This document shows positions 45,567-54,096 of a DNA stretch of 64,000 bases, in pieces. How positions within the stretch are numbered: position 1 is the stretch's first letter; every line of letters begins with the position of its first letter. A program made the position numbers and the translations under genes. This stretch comes from Arthrobacter sp. H35-D1. Lineage in GTDB: Bacteria > Actinomycetota > Actinomycetes > Actinomycetales > Micrococcaceae. The DNA is taken from assembly GCF_030063185.1 (NCBI RefSeq), contig NZ_JASISP010000023.1, positions 1 to 64,000 on the forward strand, written 5' to 3'. A model generated the notes under the pieces. The model had not been told where the DNA came from. It was given only the letters and a program-made list of their open reading frames with translations, and searched no databases.

Positions 45567-46619
45567 TTACAGGGCTGCTGCGATGGCGTCGCCGACAGCG
45601 CTGGTGGCCCTGGGGGACGACGCGTCGCGGGTGGCGATGTCGGCAGCCACGGCGGCCTGGACCTTGGCGGCGGCTTCCGGGTAGCCCACATGGTCCAGCA
45701 GCAGCGCAGCTGACAGGATGGCCGCCGTCGGATCCGCCTTTTGCTGGCCGGCAATGTCCGGAGCCGAGCCGTGCACCGGCTCAAACATGGACGGCGCCGT
45801 GCGGTCCATGTTGATGTTTCCCGACGCGGCCAGGCCGATGCCGCCGGTGACGGCTGCGGCGAGGTCGGTGATGATGTCCCCGAAAAGGTTGTCGGTGACG
45901 ATGACGTCGAAGCGCGCCGGGTCGGTGACGAGGAAGATCATGGCGGCGTCCACGTGCAGGTAGTCCACGGAGACGTCGGGGAATTCCGGGGCGATTGCTT
46001 CGACAGTGCGCTTCCACAAGTGGCCTGCGTACACCAGCACATTGTGCTTGTGCACGTAGGTGAGCTTCTTGCGGGGGCGTTCATTGGCGCGGCGGAATCC
46101 GTCGCGCACCAGCCGCTCCACACCAAAGGCGGTGTTGACGGAGACTTCGGTGGCCACCTCGTGCGGGGTGCCCTTGCGCAGCACTCCACCGTTGCCCACA
46201 TAGGGGCCTTCGGTGCCTTCTCGGACCACCACGAAATCGATCTGGCCGGGGTTCGCCAGCGGCGAGGCCACGCCGTCGTACAGGAAAGAAGGGCGCAAGT
46301 TGACGTAGTGATCCAGGGCGAAGCGCAGCTTGAGCAGCATTTCACGTTCGATCAGCCCGGAGGGAATGCGCGTGTCTCCGGGTGCGGCACCCACGGCACC
46401 GAAGAGGATGGCGTCGTGGTTGCGCAGTGCCTCAATGGTGGAATCGGGCAGCGTTTCACCGCTGGCCAACCAGTGCTCGGCGCCGAGCGCATAGTCCGTC
46501 AGCTTCAGCTCGACGCCCTCGGAGGCACTGACTTTCCGCAGCACCTTGACTGCTTCAGCGGTGACTTCGGGGCCTATGCCGTCTCCGGCGATTACTGCAA
46601 TGTCCATGGATGCGCTCAT
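45567..46619 (-). CDS. leuB: 3-isopropylmalate dehydrogenase
   Basis: A 350-residue NAD-dependent decarboxylating dehydrogenase. It has [13 protein letters not shown] at the N-terminus, the Arg-rich substrate region [22 protein letters not shown] and the metal-binding [11 protein letters not shown]. It completes the leucine pathway begun by LeuCD. ATG46619 is used; ATG46607 is also possible. A probable NdgR/LtbR operator lies about 40 bp upstream. Confidence 0.96.
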   Translation of the reverse strand: MSASMDIAVIAGDGIGPEVTAEAVKVLRKVSASEGVELKLTDYALGAEHWLASGETLPDSTIEALRNHDAILFGAVGAAPGDTRIPSGLIEREMLLKLRFALDHYVNLRPSFLYDGVASPLANPGQIDFVVVREGTEGPYVGNGGVLRKGTPHEVATEVSVNTAFGVERLVRDGFRRANERPRKKLTYVHKHNVLVYAGHLWKRTVEAIAPEFPDVSVDYLHVDAAMIFLVTDPARFDVIVTDNLFGDIITDLAAAVTGGIGLAASGNINMDRTAPSMFEPVHGSAPDIAGQQKADPTAAILSAALLLDHVGYPEAAAKVQAAVAADIATRDASSPRATSAVGDAIAAAL

Positions 46620-46660
46620 GGTGTCAGCTTAACGAAACCATCCACATGATGATCAAACGA

Positions 46661-46675
46661 TCTCACAGTTTGAGA
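46661..46675. promoter_or_regulatory. Probable NdgR/LtbR operator upstream of leuB
   Basis: The palindrome TCTCA-CAGTT-TGAGA has the same arms and spacing as the site between leuC and ndgR (28220-28234). It lies in the 75-bp gap between phr and leuB, 42 bp before the leuB start. Confidence 0.6.
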
Positions 46676-46694
46676 CACTGCTTGATGGAGGCAA

Positions 46695-48062
46695 CTATTT
46701 GATGGACGCATAGGCGTCGAGGGCCTCACGACGGGTTTCCTGCAGGTCCACGATCGGTTCCGGATAGCCGGGTTCAAGAATCTCCGTCACCCACCGGCCC
46801 ACGTAGCTCCCGGTGGGGTCGAACTTCCTTGCCTGCGTCACGGGGTTGAAAATGCGGAAGAACGGGGACGCATCGGCCCCGGACCCGGCCACCCACTGCC
46901 AGTTGGCGGGATTTGCGGCGGAGTCGGCATCCACCAAGGTGTCCCAAAACCACTGCTCCCCCGCCCTCCAGTCGATGCCCAGGTTCTTGATCAGGAAACT
47001 GGCCGCGACCATCCTGACACGGTTGTGCATGAATCCTGTGTGCCAGAGTTCGCGCTGCCCGGCGTCGACCAGCGGGATGCCGGTGGTGCCTGTGCACCAG
47101 GCCCGCCACGGACGGTTGCCGGCCGGGTCCTGCTGTTCGGGGCTGCGCCAGGGATAGGCATCGAACTTCCGGCGCAGGTTGGTGGTGGCCAAATCCGGGT
47201 GGTGGTAGAGCTGGTGCCAGCAAAACTCCCGCCATCCCAGTTCGGAGGCAAAGATGCCCGCATCCGCGCTGCCCTCACTGCGACGGTCTGCGAGCGCATC
47301 CCACACTTGGAACGGGCTGAGCTGGCCCCACCGCAGGTAGGGCGAAATGCGGCTGGTCCCGGATTGGTCGGGCCTGTCCCTGCCCTCTCCATAGTTTCCC
47401 ACCGCGTCCTGCAGGAAGTGCTTCAGCGCATCATGGCCGGCAGCTGCCGTGGGCTGCCAGCTGGCGCGCAGTCCCCCGGCCCAGTCCGGGTTCTGCGGCA
47501 GCAGCGACCATGATTCGAGCCTGTCGCCTTCCGGCAGGTTCCCGGCGTGGCCGCGTCCGGCGTCGGGCATGCCCAAGGGCGACCGGAAGTCCCACTCCGA
47601 AAGAGCCCGCCAAAACGGCGTAAACACCTGGTATGGATTTCCGGCGCCTGTGCGCAGCGTCCATGGTTCGTGCAGGAGCGAGCCCTGGAAGCTTTCGGCG
47701 TGGATCCCCTGCTCCCCGGCCCACTCCTTCACGGCTGCATCAACGTTTCGCTCCGGGCCGCCGTACCTCCGATTCCAATACAGCGATCCGGCCTCCAGCG
47801 CCTTGCAGATGGCTGGCACAATCTCCGTTGCGCTCCCCCGGCGCAGCAGGAGCGGGATGCCCAGCCCCTCCAGTTCCGCTTGCAGATCGGCCAGGGCATG
47901 GTGCAGCCACCACTTGGCGGCACCACCCAACGGCCGGATGCCGTGCGACTGCTCGTCCAACACATACAGCGCGACGGCGGCGCCCTCAGCAGCCGCGGCC
48001 AACAGGGCGGGGTTGTCGGCAATGCGGAGGTCGTCGCGGAACCAGACGATGGATGACTTCAT
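46695..48062 (-). CDS. phr: Deoxyribodipyrimidine photolyase
   Basis: A 455-residue cryptochrome/photolyase-family enzyme. The N-terminal antenna domain begins SSIVWFRDDLRIADNPALL. The FAD-binding region includes RISPYLRWGQLSPFQVW, GWREFCWHQLYHHPD and WCTGTTGIPLVDAGQRELW, with MHNRVRMVAASFLIKNLGIDW. It repairs UV pyrimidine dimers using light. ATG48062 is chosen, with AAAGG 8 nt upstream. It follows crtEb by 55 bp on the same strand, so pigment and photorepair are probably co-expressed. Confidence 0.95.
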   Translation of the reverse strand: MKSSIVWFRDDLRIADNPALLAAAAEGAAVALYVLDEQSHGIRPLGGAAKWWLHHALADLQAELEGLGIPLLLRRGSATEIVPAICKALEAGSLYWNRRYGGPERNVDAAVKEWAGEQGIHAESFQGSLLHEPWTLRTGAGNPYQVFTPFWRALSEWDFRSPLGMPDAGRGHAGNLPEGDRLESWSLLPQNPDWAGGLRASWQPTAAAGHDALKHFLQDAVGNYGEGRDRPDQSGTSRISPYLRWGQLSPFQVWDALADRRSEGSADAGIFASELGWREFCWHQLYHHPDLATTNLRRKFDAYPWRSPEQQDPAGNRPWRAWCTGTTGIPLVDAGQRELWHTGFMHNRVRMVAASFLIKNLGIDWRAGEQWFWDTLVDADSAANPANWQWVAGSGADASPFFRIFNPVTQARKFDPTGSYVGRWVTEILEPGYPEPIVDLQETRREALDAYASIK

Positions 48063-48117
48063 GTGCGAGCCTTTCTCGTGCAGGGGGATTGCGGAAGAGT
48101 TGTCCAGCGGGACGGTG

Positions 48118-48972
48118 TCAGGTGCCATTGGACCAGGCAAGCCAGATCAGCGCCATGGTGGCCAGGAATCCGCTCAGGTAGTTCAGCCACAAAAAGCGCT
48201 TCCACGCGACGTTGGCCTGCGCGGAATTCGCGTCGTTCAGCCGCAGGTACGGGACCGTGTTGATCAGGTACGGAACGGCCAGCAGCGCGGCCAGCGGCAC
48301 CGATGTGAAGAGCATGAGCACCCCGGCGCCGGCATAAGCCAGGACGGCGAAGGCCACGGTGGAGCGTGCCCCCAACACTGTGCCTATGGAAGCCAAGCCG
48401 CCTTCGCGATCCGGCACAATGTCCTGGACTGCCCCAAAGGCGTGGCTTGCCATGCCCCAAAGAAAGAACGCCACCAGAAACGCCCATATCGCCGGCGTGA
48501 ACGCGGCATGCGCCAGCACCAAACCGTAAACAGCAGGTGAAACGAAGTGGGTGCTGGAGGTGATGGAATCCAGAAAAGGGCGTTCCTTGAACCGGAGCCC
48601 GGGTGCACTGTAGGCGACGACGGCAAAGAGCGAGACCAGCAAAACCAGGTTCGCCAGCGCGTCTCCCTGGGTTGCCAGCACCACCACGAACGGGATCGTG
48701 GAAATGGCGGCCGCCCACAGGATGAGCCGGTGGTGGCTGCGGTCCAGCACGGCTCCTTCAATGCCCCCCTTGCGGGCATTGCGGAGGTCGGATTCGTAGT
48801 CGAAGACATCATTGATGCCATACATCGCCAAGTTGTACGGGATCAGGAAGAACACCGTCCCCACCACAAAAATCCAGTCGATGCCCCCTGTTGCCAGGAA
48901 ATAGGCTGCGGCGAAGGGGTAGGCCGTGTTGATCCAAGAGACCGGCCGGGAAGAGACAAACAATGTCTTCAT
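48118..48972 (-). CDS. crtEb: Lycopene elongase (UbiA-type prenyltransferase)
   Basis: A 284-residue membrane prenyltransferase with about eight helices. The Asp-rich prenyl-diphosphate site NDVFDYESDLRNA is present, and a second Asp-rich motif is PDREGGL. Such enzymes add two dimethylallyl units to lycopene to give C50 flavuxanthin-type carotenoids. ATG48972 overlaps the crtYf stop as ATGA and has GGAAGG upstream. Confidence 0.9.
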   Translation of the reverse strand: MKTLFVSSRPVSWINTAYPFAAAYFLATGGIDWIFVVGTVFFLIPYNLAMYGINDVFDYESDLRNARKGGIEGAVLDRSHHRLILWAAAISTIPFVVVLATQGDALANLVLLVSLFAVVAYSAPGLRFKERPFLDSITSSTHFVSPAVYGLVLAHAAFTPAIWAFLVAFFLWGMASHAFGAVQDIVPDREGGLASIGTVLGARSTVAFAVLAYAGAGVLMLFTSVPLAALLAVPYLINTVPYLRLNDANSAQANVAWKRFLWLNYLSGFLATMALIWLAWSNGT

Positions 48973-49277
48973 GTTTTCCTTCCCCGGGTGAACAACAGCC
49001 ACAGCCCGGGCAGCAGCAGGGCTGCGGCAATGGGATAGGCAAAGTCCTCAATGGGTGCGAGCCCCACATGAAAACCATTGAGTGTGTGTCCGGCGTAGTC
49101 AAACAGCCCGGAGGCAATCATGACGTTGTCAAAGACTGCCGTCAGGGCCGTCAGCAGCACCAAGCAAACAAGTACCGAGGCCAAGACCTTGGGTTTGTCT
49201 GTACGCTTCAGCAGGGACAGCAGCAGGACCACCACCGAGACGGCCAAAAAGATAATGTTCAGTTGGGCAAAGTTCAT
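48969..49277 (-). CDS. crtYf: C50 carotenoid epsilon-cyclase subunit
   Basis: A 102-residue protein with three hydrophobic helices. It carries the lycopene-cyclase-domain motif VFDNVMIASGLFDYAG and GLAPIEDFAYP. It works as a heterodimer with CrtYe to cyclise both ends of the C50 chain. It overlaps both neighbours by 4 nt. Confidence 0.88.
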   Translation of the reverse strand: MNFAQLNIIFLAVSVVVLLLSLLKRTDKPKVLASVLVCLVLLTALTAVFDNVMIASGLFDYAGHTLNGFHVGLAPIEDFAYPIAAALLLPGLWLLFTRGRKT

Positions 49278-49612
49278 GTCCGCTCCCCCGCCTTAGCCAA
49301 CGACTTACGTCTGTGCAGCACCCTCTGGGCGCCGGTGAACAAAATCATGGTTTGGTAGCACAGGAAGAAGAGGAAAAAGGCTTCCTCCAAGGGAAGCTGG
49401 TCCCCTATCATGATCCCTGTCATCAGCGGAGAATCGCGGTGCAGGAAAATTCCTGCGGCAATGGCTGCCACATCCCAGATCAAAAAGAAGGCCGTTCCCA
49501 CCAGCAGCACAGCGACCGCGGCCACGGGACGGGCAAAGACGAACAGCTTCCAGCGCGCATCCAACAGGACCATGCAGCCAATCACCACCAGCAAAACAAG
49601 CAAATAGGTCAT
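49274..49612 (-). CDS. crtYe: C50 carotenoid epsilon-cyclase subunit
   Basis: A 112-residue three-helix protein. It has the cyclase-domain motif IWDVAAIAAGIFLHR and the LPLEEAFFLFFLCY block typical of CrtYe/CrtYc. It is the partner of CrtYf. ATG49612 overlaps the crtI stop by 4 nt. Confidence 0.88.
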   Translation of the reverse strand: MTYLLVLLVVIGCMVLLDARWKLFVFARPVAAVAVLLVGTAFFLIWDVAAIAAGIFLHRDSPLMTGIMIGDQLPLEEAFFLFFLCYQTMILFTGAQRVLHRRKSLAKAGERT

Positions 49613-51396
49613 TTACTCGCAGCCTCACTTGCCGACGTGTGTGCAGTACCTGCAGACCCCGAAGCGTCCGTTGCGACACGTTTCGCTACAGCGACACGTG
49701 TCGCAAGAGGGGATTGTGTGCTGGAACCTTTCGTGGCGGGCGCTTCTGCTGCTAGAGGTTCGGGAAGCGGGCCGGAGGATTGGTCTCCCCGCACTGACTT
49801 GAGCACCAGCTCGGCACTGATCATGCACAGTGGCACACCAATCCCGGGACGAACGGAGCTGCCGGCGTAGTAGAGCCCGTCCACCTTGTGATTGACGTTG
49901 CCGGGGCGCAGGAAGGCGCTCTGGCGCAGGGTGTGCGCCAGTCCCAGCGCGCTGCCTTGCCACGCATTGACGTCTGCTTGGAAATCCGCGGGACCGTAGC
50001 TGCGCCGGACCACGATCCGCTCGGCCAAGTCAGGGGTGCCGCTCCACAAGGCCAGTTGGGCGATGGCCGCATCGGCTACCTGCTCCACCTGGGCCGAGCC
50101 TCCGCCGTCGTACCCGCCCTTGCCCCACTGGGGCAGCGCCGGGGCGGGGATGAGCACGAACAGGTTCTCGCAGCCGTCGGGGGCAACGGTGGAATCGGTG
50201 GCACTGGGTCGGCTGACGTACAACGAGGTGGTGTCGGCCAGAGTGCGGCCCTTAATGATGCGGGCAAAGTTGTCCTGCCAGTCTTCGGTGAAGAGCAGGT
50301 TGTGGTGGGCCAGCTGGGGCAGCCCGCCCCTGACGCCAAGGCAGAGCAACACCGCGCTGATGCCGGGGTCCGCCTTCCGCCACTTTCGCTCCGGCATGGT
50401 GCGCTGCTGTTCCGGCAGTAGCTGCGTTTCAATGTGGTGCAAGTCAGCCGCACCCACCACCAGACGTGCCGGCAAACGATGCTCCAGGCCGTCGTCGTCG
50501 TGCCAGGCAACTGCCTCGCAACGACTTTCGGTTCCTGCCGGGCCCGTGACAATCTTTGTTGCCGTGGCACCGGTGACAATGCGCACGCCCGCTCGGCGCA
50601 CCACGCGCTCCATGGCATCGACGACGGCGATAAAGCCGCCGTGCGGATAGAGTACGCCGTCCTGTAAATCGAGGTGGCTCATCAGGTGGTAGATCGACGG
50701 CGCCTTGTCCGGGCTGGTGCCCAAAAAGACGGCCGGGTAGCCAAGGATTTTTTGCTGCAGCGGGTTCGAAAAACGGCGCGCGGCAAAGCGGTCCAAGGAT
50801 TGGGTGAGCAATTGCAGCAGCTTCGGTGCGTGGCGCAGCACGGCTGGTTGCACCAGCCCCCGCAACGTGCCAAATGGGTCATAGAGAAAGTGCCGCTTGG
50901 CCAAGGTATACGCCAACTCGGCTGAATCCAGGTACTTGGCCAGCTGGCTTCCCGAACCCTGCTGCTGGGATTCAAACAAGGCGATGGCCTCGGCTCGGCC
51001 AGTGCGCACGTCGACGGCCCGTGCCGGAGGGGCGCTGAAGAGCTTGTAGGCCGGGTCGAGGCGGGTGAGTTCGAGTTCCGCGGCGGCGCTGGTGCCCATC
51101 ATCTTGAACCAGTGGTCGATCACCTCGGGCATGAGGTACCAGCTGGGCCCGGTGTCGAACGTGAACCCGTCACGTTGCCAGCGCCCGGCCCGCCCCCCGA
51201 GGCTCTGTTGTTTTTCCAACAGAGTCACCGCATGGCCGTCCCGTGCCAGCAGCCCGGCCGTGGCAAGACCGGAAATCCCCCCGCCGATCACCACGCCCTG
51301 CTCGGGGGTTTTTCCGGCCTGCCGGATTCCCCCGTTGAACATATTGGTCACTGCGAATCCTCGCCGCAGGAATGCCGGACGCCGTTGCCCGCTCAT
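49609..51396 (-). CDS. crtI: Phytoene desaturase
   Basis: A 595-residue FAD-dependent desaturase that converts phytoene to lycopene. The dinucleotide-binding motif GGGISGLATAGLLARDGH starts at residue 38, and the C-terminal FAD motif is YYAGSSVRPGIGVPLCM. ATG51396 overlaps the crtB stop as ATGA and has GAGGGG 5 nt upstream, supporting the long start. Both ends carry extra sequence: about 35 residues in front and about 60 Ala/Ser/Thr-rich residues after the last conserved helix, which is longer than usual. Confidence 0.93.
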   Translation of the reverse strand: MSGQRRPAFLRRGFAVTNMFNGGIRQAGKTPEQGVVIGGGISGLATAGLLARDGHAVTLLEKQQSLGGRAGRWQRDGFTFDTGPSWYLMPEVIDHWFKMMGTSAAAELELTRLDPAYKLFSAPPARAVDVRTGRAEAIALFESQQQGSGSQLAKYLDSAELAYTLAKRHFLYDPFGTLRGLVQPAVLRHAPKLLQLLTQSLDRFAARRFSNPLQQKILGYPAVFLGTSPDKAPSIYHLMSHLDLQDGVLYPHGGFIAVVDAMERVVRRAGVRIVTGATATKIVTGPAGTESRCEAVAWHDDDGLEHRLPARLVVGAADLHHIETQLLPEQQRTMPERKWRKADPGISAVLLCLGVRGGLPQLAHHNLLFTEDWQDNFARIIKGRTLADTTSLYVSRPSATDSTVAPDGCENLFVLIPAPALPQWGKGGYDGGGSAQVEQVADAAIAQLALWSGTPDLAERIVVRRSYGPADFQADVNAWQGSALGLAHTLRQSAFLRPGNVNHKVDGLYYAGSSVRPGIGVPLCMISAELVLKSVRGDQSSGPLPEPLAAEAPATKGSSTQSPLATRVAVAKRVATDASGSAGTAHTSASEAASK

Positions 51397-52331
51397 GAGA
51401 TCCCCTCTTGTGCCGTTTCCGATGTGGTTCCGCGGTGCTCGCTGCGGCGAGCCCCGGCACTGGTCCGCGGAAACCGTCCGCCGACCACTTTGGCCGCAAT
51501 GAGTGCCTTTTGATAGCCGGGCACCCGCACCCGCTCGGTGGCCAAACGTGCGGCCGGAGTGTCTTCGATTCTGTCCACAAGGGCCAAAAAGAGTTCGTGG
51601 GCCAACAGCACCGCACGCCTGGCAGCCGGAGCCAGCGAATCAATACCGGCCCTGGCAACGGCAAGGTCGCTGCGGATGTCGGCCACCAACTCATGCTTGT
51701 GTTGTTCGCTCAGTGCTGCCGGGTCCACCCCGGGAAAATAGTGCCGGCCCAAGTCAGCCGTGTCGGCACCCAAATCCCGGAGAAAATTCACCTTCTGAAA
51801 GGCGGCGCCCAGACTGCGGGCGGCCTGGACAAGCGCTTCTCCATCCGTGCGAGGGGCATCGGCCATGGCTTGAAAAACTTTCAGGCACATCAACCCCACC
51901 ACTTCAGCGGATCCGTAGATGTAGTCCGCCAAAGTGTCCTGGGAATGATCGGCCGTGGACACGTCGGTGCGCATGGAGGCGAAGAAAGGCCGGGTGAGAG
52001 TATCATCGATGCCTGTCCGCCGTGCCGTCAAGGCGAAAGCGTGCACCACCATGTTGGTGCTGTATCCGCCCACAAGCGCCCGCTCGGTTTCATTTTCCAG
52101 CGCGTCAAGCTGCTCCCGCACCTGATCGGGGTTCAGCCCGGCGGCGGCCGCAGCGCCGTCGACCACCTCATCGGCGATCCGCACCAAGGCGTAGATGTTC
52201 TCGATGTCCTTGCGCTCCTCATCCCCGAGGAGCCTGCAGGCGAGGCCGAACGACGTCGAATAGTTCCGGATCACCACTGCCGAGCTTTGCGCGGCTGTCT
52301 GCGAATAATGTTCCAGGGGGTCGTTGCCCAT
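51393..52331 (-). CDS. crtB: Phytoene synthase
   Basis: A 312-residue squalene/phytoene synthase. The first Asp-rich motif is RIADEVVDG and the second is in RDLGADTADLGRHYFPG. It condenses two GGPP into phytoene. ATG52331 lies 2 bp after the crtE stop, and its stop overlaps crtI. Confidence 0.94.
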   Translation of the reverse strand: MGNDPLEHYSQTAAQSSAVVIRNYSTSFGLACRLLGDEERKDIENIYALVRIADEVVDGAAAAAGLNPDQVREQLDALENETERALVGGYSTNMVVHAFALTARRTGIDDTLTRPFFASMRTDVSTADHSQDTLADYIYGSAEVVGLMCLKVFQAMADAPRTDGEALVQAARSLGAAFQKVNFLRDLGADTADLGRHYFPGVDPAALSEQHKHELVADIRSDLAVARAGIDSLAPAARRAVLLAHELFLALVDRIEDTPAARLATERVRVPGYQKALIAAKVVGGRFPRTSAGARRSEHRGTTSETAQEGIS

Positions 52332-52333
52332 GG

Positions 52334-53491
52334 TCAGTTCCTCCTGGCCAGTACGTAGTCGCAGATTTCCGCGAGCTCCAGAAACAAATACTCGGGAAGT
52401 TCAAGGTTTCGTGCCTTGCCCAGCGCATCGGAGACTAGGGACTGGGCGAGATTGAGCGCATAGTCTTGGGCACCGAGCCCGTGGAGCACATCCCGGACGT
52501 CCTCCACCTGGTTGTGACCGTCGCGAAAAGCTGCCAGCGCGTCAGCAAACTCACCCGAGTCTTGGGCGAAGGTGGTCAAAATGGTTCTTTTTCCTTCCCG
52601 CAAGTCCGATTCGACGGACTTCCCCGTCACGGATTCCAACCCAAAGGTACCCAAGACGTCATCCACCACCTGGTAAGCCACACCAATGTCCCGGCCCACT
52701 GCAGCCAAAGCATCCGCACTTTCTGAACCGACCCCGGCCAGCAATGCGCCAGCCCGCAAGGGCATTTCAAAAGAGTAGACAGCAGTCTTGAGCCGTTCCA
52801 TGTTCAAGACGTCTCCCATGCCAGGGGAGGCCCGGCCCAAGGAGAACAACAAGTCATCGAGTTCTCCGGCCGCCGAAGCGAAGATGGCCTCATGAACGGT
52901 GGCGAGGATGAGACCGGACTGGGCGTGCCCTGTCGTGGCAGAGCCGGCCAAGCGCAGGGATCCCGTCAGTAGCAGGTCACCGGCGATGATGGCTGCGGAA
53001 TACCCGGCGTGGTCGGCAACATCTGCACCATGGCCCTGCTCGGACGCGGCATCACGATAAACGGCGCCAAGGGTGGCCGATCCGCGGCGAACGAAATCAC
53101 GGTCTATGACGTCGTCGTGCACCAACAGGGCTGCATGGAGCATCTCGTAGGCAGCCGCGAGTTCACTGCAGGCACGCCAATCCTGTCCTCCAAAACCTTG
53201 ATAGGTAAGGTAAATAAGCTTGGGGCGCATCCATTTGCCGCCTGTTGCACTGACAGCGATATGGTCCCAGAGCTCCACGAAAGCCGGAGAATAGGCGCCG
53301 GCACGCAGTCTTTGAGCGGCGAAATAGTCAGCAAGGGATGCGCTGACTTGCTCCCGAAATGTCTCCCAGTCCATGGGGGCAACGTGGGCTGATCCTGCTT
53401 TCGAACAAGCGTGCTCCGCGGCCGGATTGCGGTCAATATCCAGCAAGGATTCGCGTGGCTGGTGACTGTGGTGTCCATGTGCCCAAGACAT
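52334..53491 (-). CDS. crtE: Geranylgeranyl diphosphate synthase
   Basis: A 385-residue trans-prenyltransferase. The first Asp-rich motif is LLVHDDVIDRDFVRRG and the second is YQVVDDVLGTFG, the short DDxLG form usual in actinobacterial enzymes. It makes the C20 precursor for CrtB. ATG53491 follows the MarR gene stop by 2 bp, so it is the second gene of the operon. Confidence 0.93.
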   Translation of the reverse strand: MSWAHGHHSHQPRESLLDIDRNPAAEHACSKAGSAHVAPMDWETFREQVSASLADYFAAQRLRAGAYSPAFVELWDHIAVSATGGKWMRPKLIYLTYQGFGGQDWRACSELAAAYEMLHAALLVHDDVIDRDFVRRGSATLGAVYRDAASEQGHGADVADHAGYSAAIIAGDLLLTGSLRLAGSATTGHAQSGLILATVHEAIFASAAGELDDLLFSLGRASPGMGDVLNMERLKTAVYSFEMPLRAGALLAGVGSESADALAAVGRDIGVAYQVVDDVLGTFGLESVTGKSVESDLREGKRTILTTFAQDSGEFADALAAFRDGHNQVEDVRDVLHGLGAQDYALNLAQSLVSDALGKARNLELPEYLFLELAEICDYVLARRN

Positions 53492-53493
53492 GA

Positions 53494-54012
53494 CTACCTA
53501 CCCTCCGTATTGTGTGATTTTGCGGGTACAAGCTGCTGCGGTTCAACCTCAAGTGTCGCTGCTCTTTCGTTCATGGAGTCGGCCACATTGACAAGATAGT
53601 CAACAATGGCGGCTTGGCAATCAACGTCGTAAGTCTGAACCTTGGCATCAACTTCAAGGATCATGGGCATCAAGCGCGCCATTGTTTCCTTGATGGATTC
53701 AGCACTGGGGCTGATCAGCTGCCGCCTTCTGTCCGTGGGATGGGCAGTGCGCACAATGTGCCCCCTGGCTGCCAGCCGGTCTATCACCGTGGTGGTGGCC
53801 GCGGCCGTCAGGTGCAGGAACTGTGCCAGTTCCCCCGGGGACATGGATCTGTGCTTGATCAGGTGTTGCATGGCCTGAAAATCCGTCTCATTCAGGGACA
53901 TTTCACGCCTCATGGCGAACTCCATCACTTCATTGAGTTCCAAAATCTGGCGTAGCAGCACTGTCGCTGGATGCATCCTGGGTATCGCGTCCCCATCGGG
54001 TTGGTCCTGCAT
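53494..54012 (-). CDS. MarR-family regulator, probable regulator of carotenoid genes
   Basis: A 172-residue winged-helix protein. The recognition region is MSPGELAQFLHLTAAATTTV and the wing is HPTDRRRQLI. MarR-type CrtR regulators control crt operons in corynebacteria and bind GGPP, but there the gene is divergent from crtE; here it is the first gene of the crt operon. It faces the SDR-DUF2867 gene across 84 bp and could control both transcripts. Confidence 0.85.
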   Translation of the reverse strand: MQDQPDGDAIPRMHPATVLLRQILELNEVMEFAMRREMSLNETDFQAMQHLIKHRSMSPGELAQFLHLTAAATTTVIDRLAARGHIVRTAHPTDRRRQLISPSAESIKETMARLMPMILEVDAKVQTYDVDCQAAIVDYLVNVADSMNERAATLEVEPQQLVPAKSHNTEGR

Positions 54013-54096
54013 TCAAATCCCTCATCCATTGATTATCAGAAAATCTAATTACATAATGGTGGAAGTAATAGCTCTTGTCTACCAGAAGGTTCAATT
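54013..54096. promoter_or_regulatory. Divergent A/T-rich promoter region between the MarR-crt operon and the SDR gene
   Basis: This 84-bp gap is much richer in A/T than its surroundings. On the plus strand TTGATT (54029-54034) and CATAAT (54052-54057) are 17 bp apart and fit -35/-10 boxes. On the minus strand GATAAT (54037-54032) can act as -10 for the crt operon. The promoters overlap, so one bound MarR dimer could control both. Confidence 0.5.
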
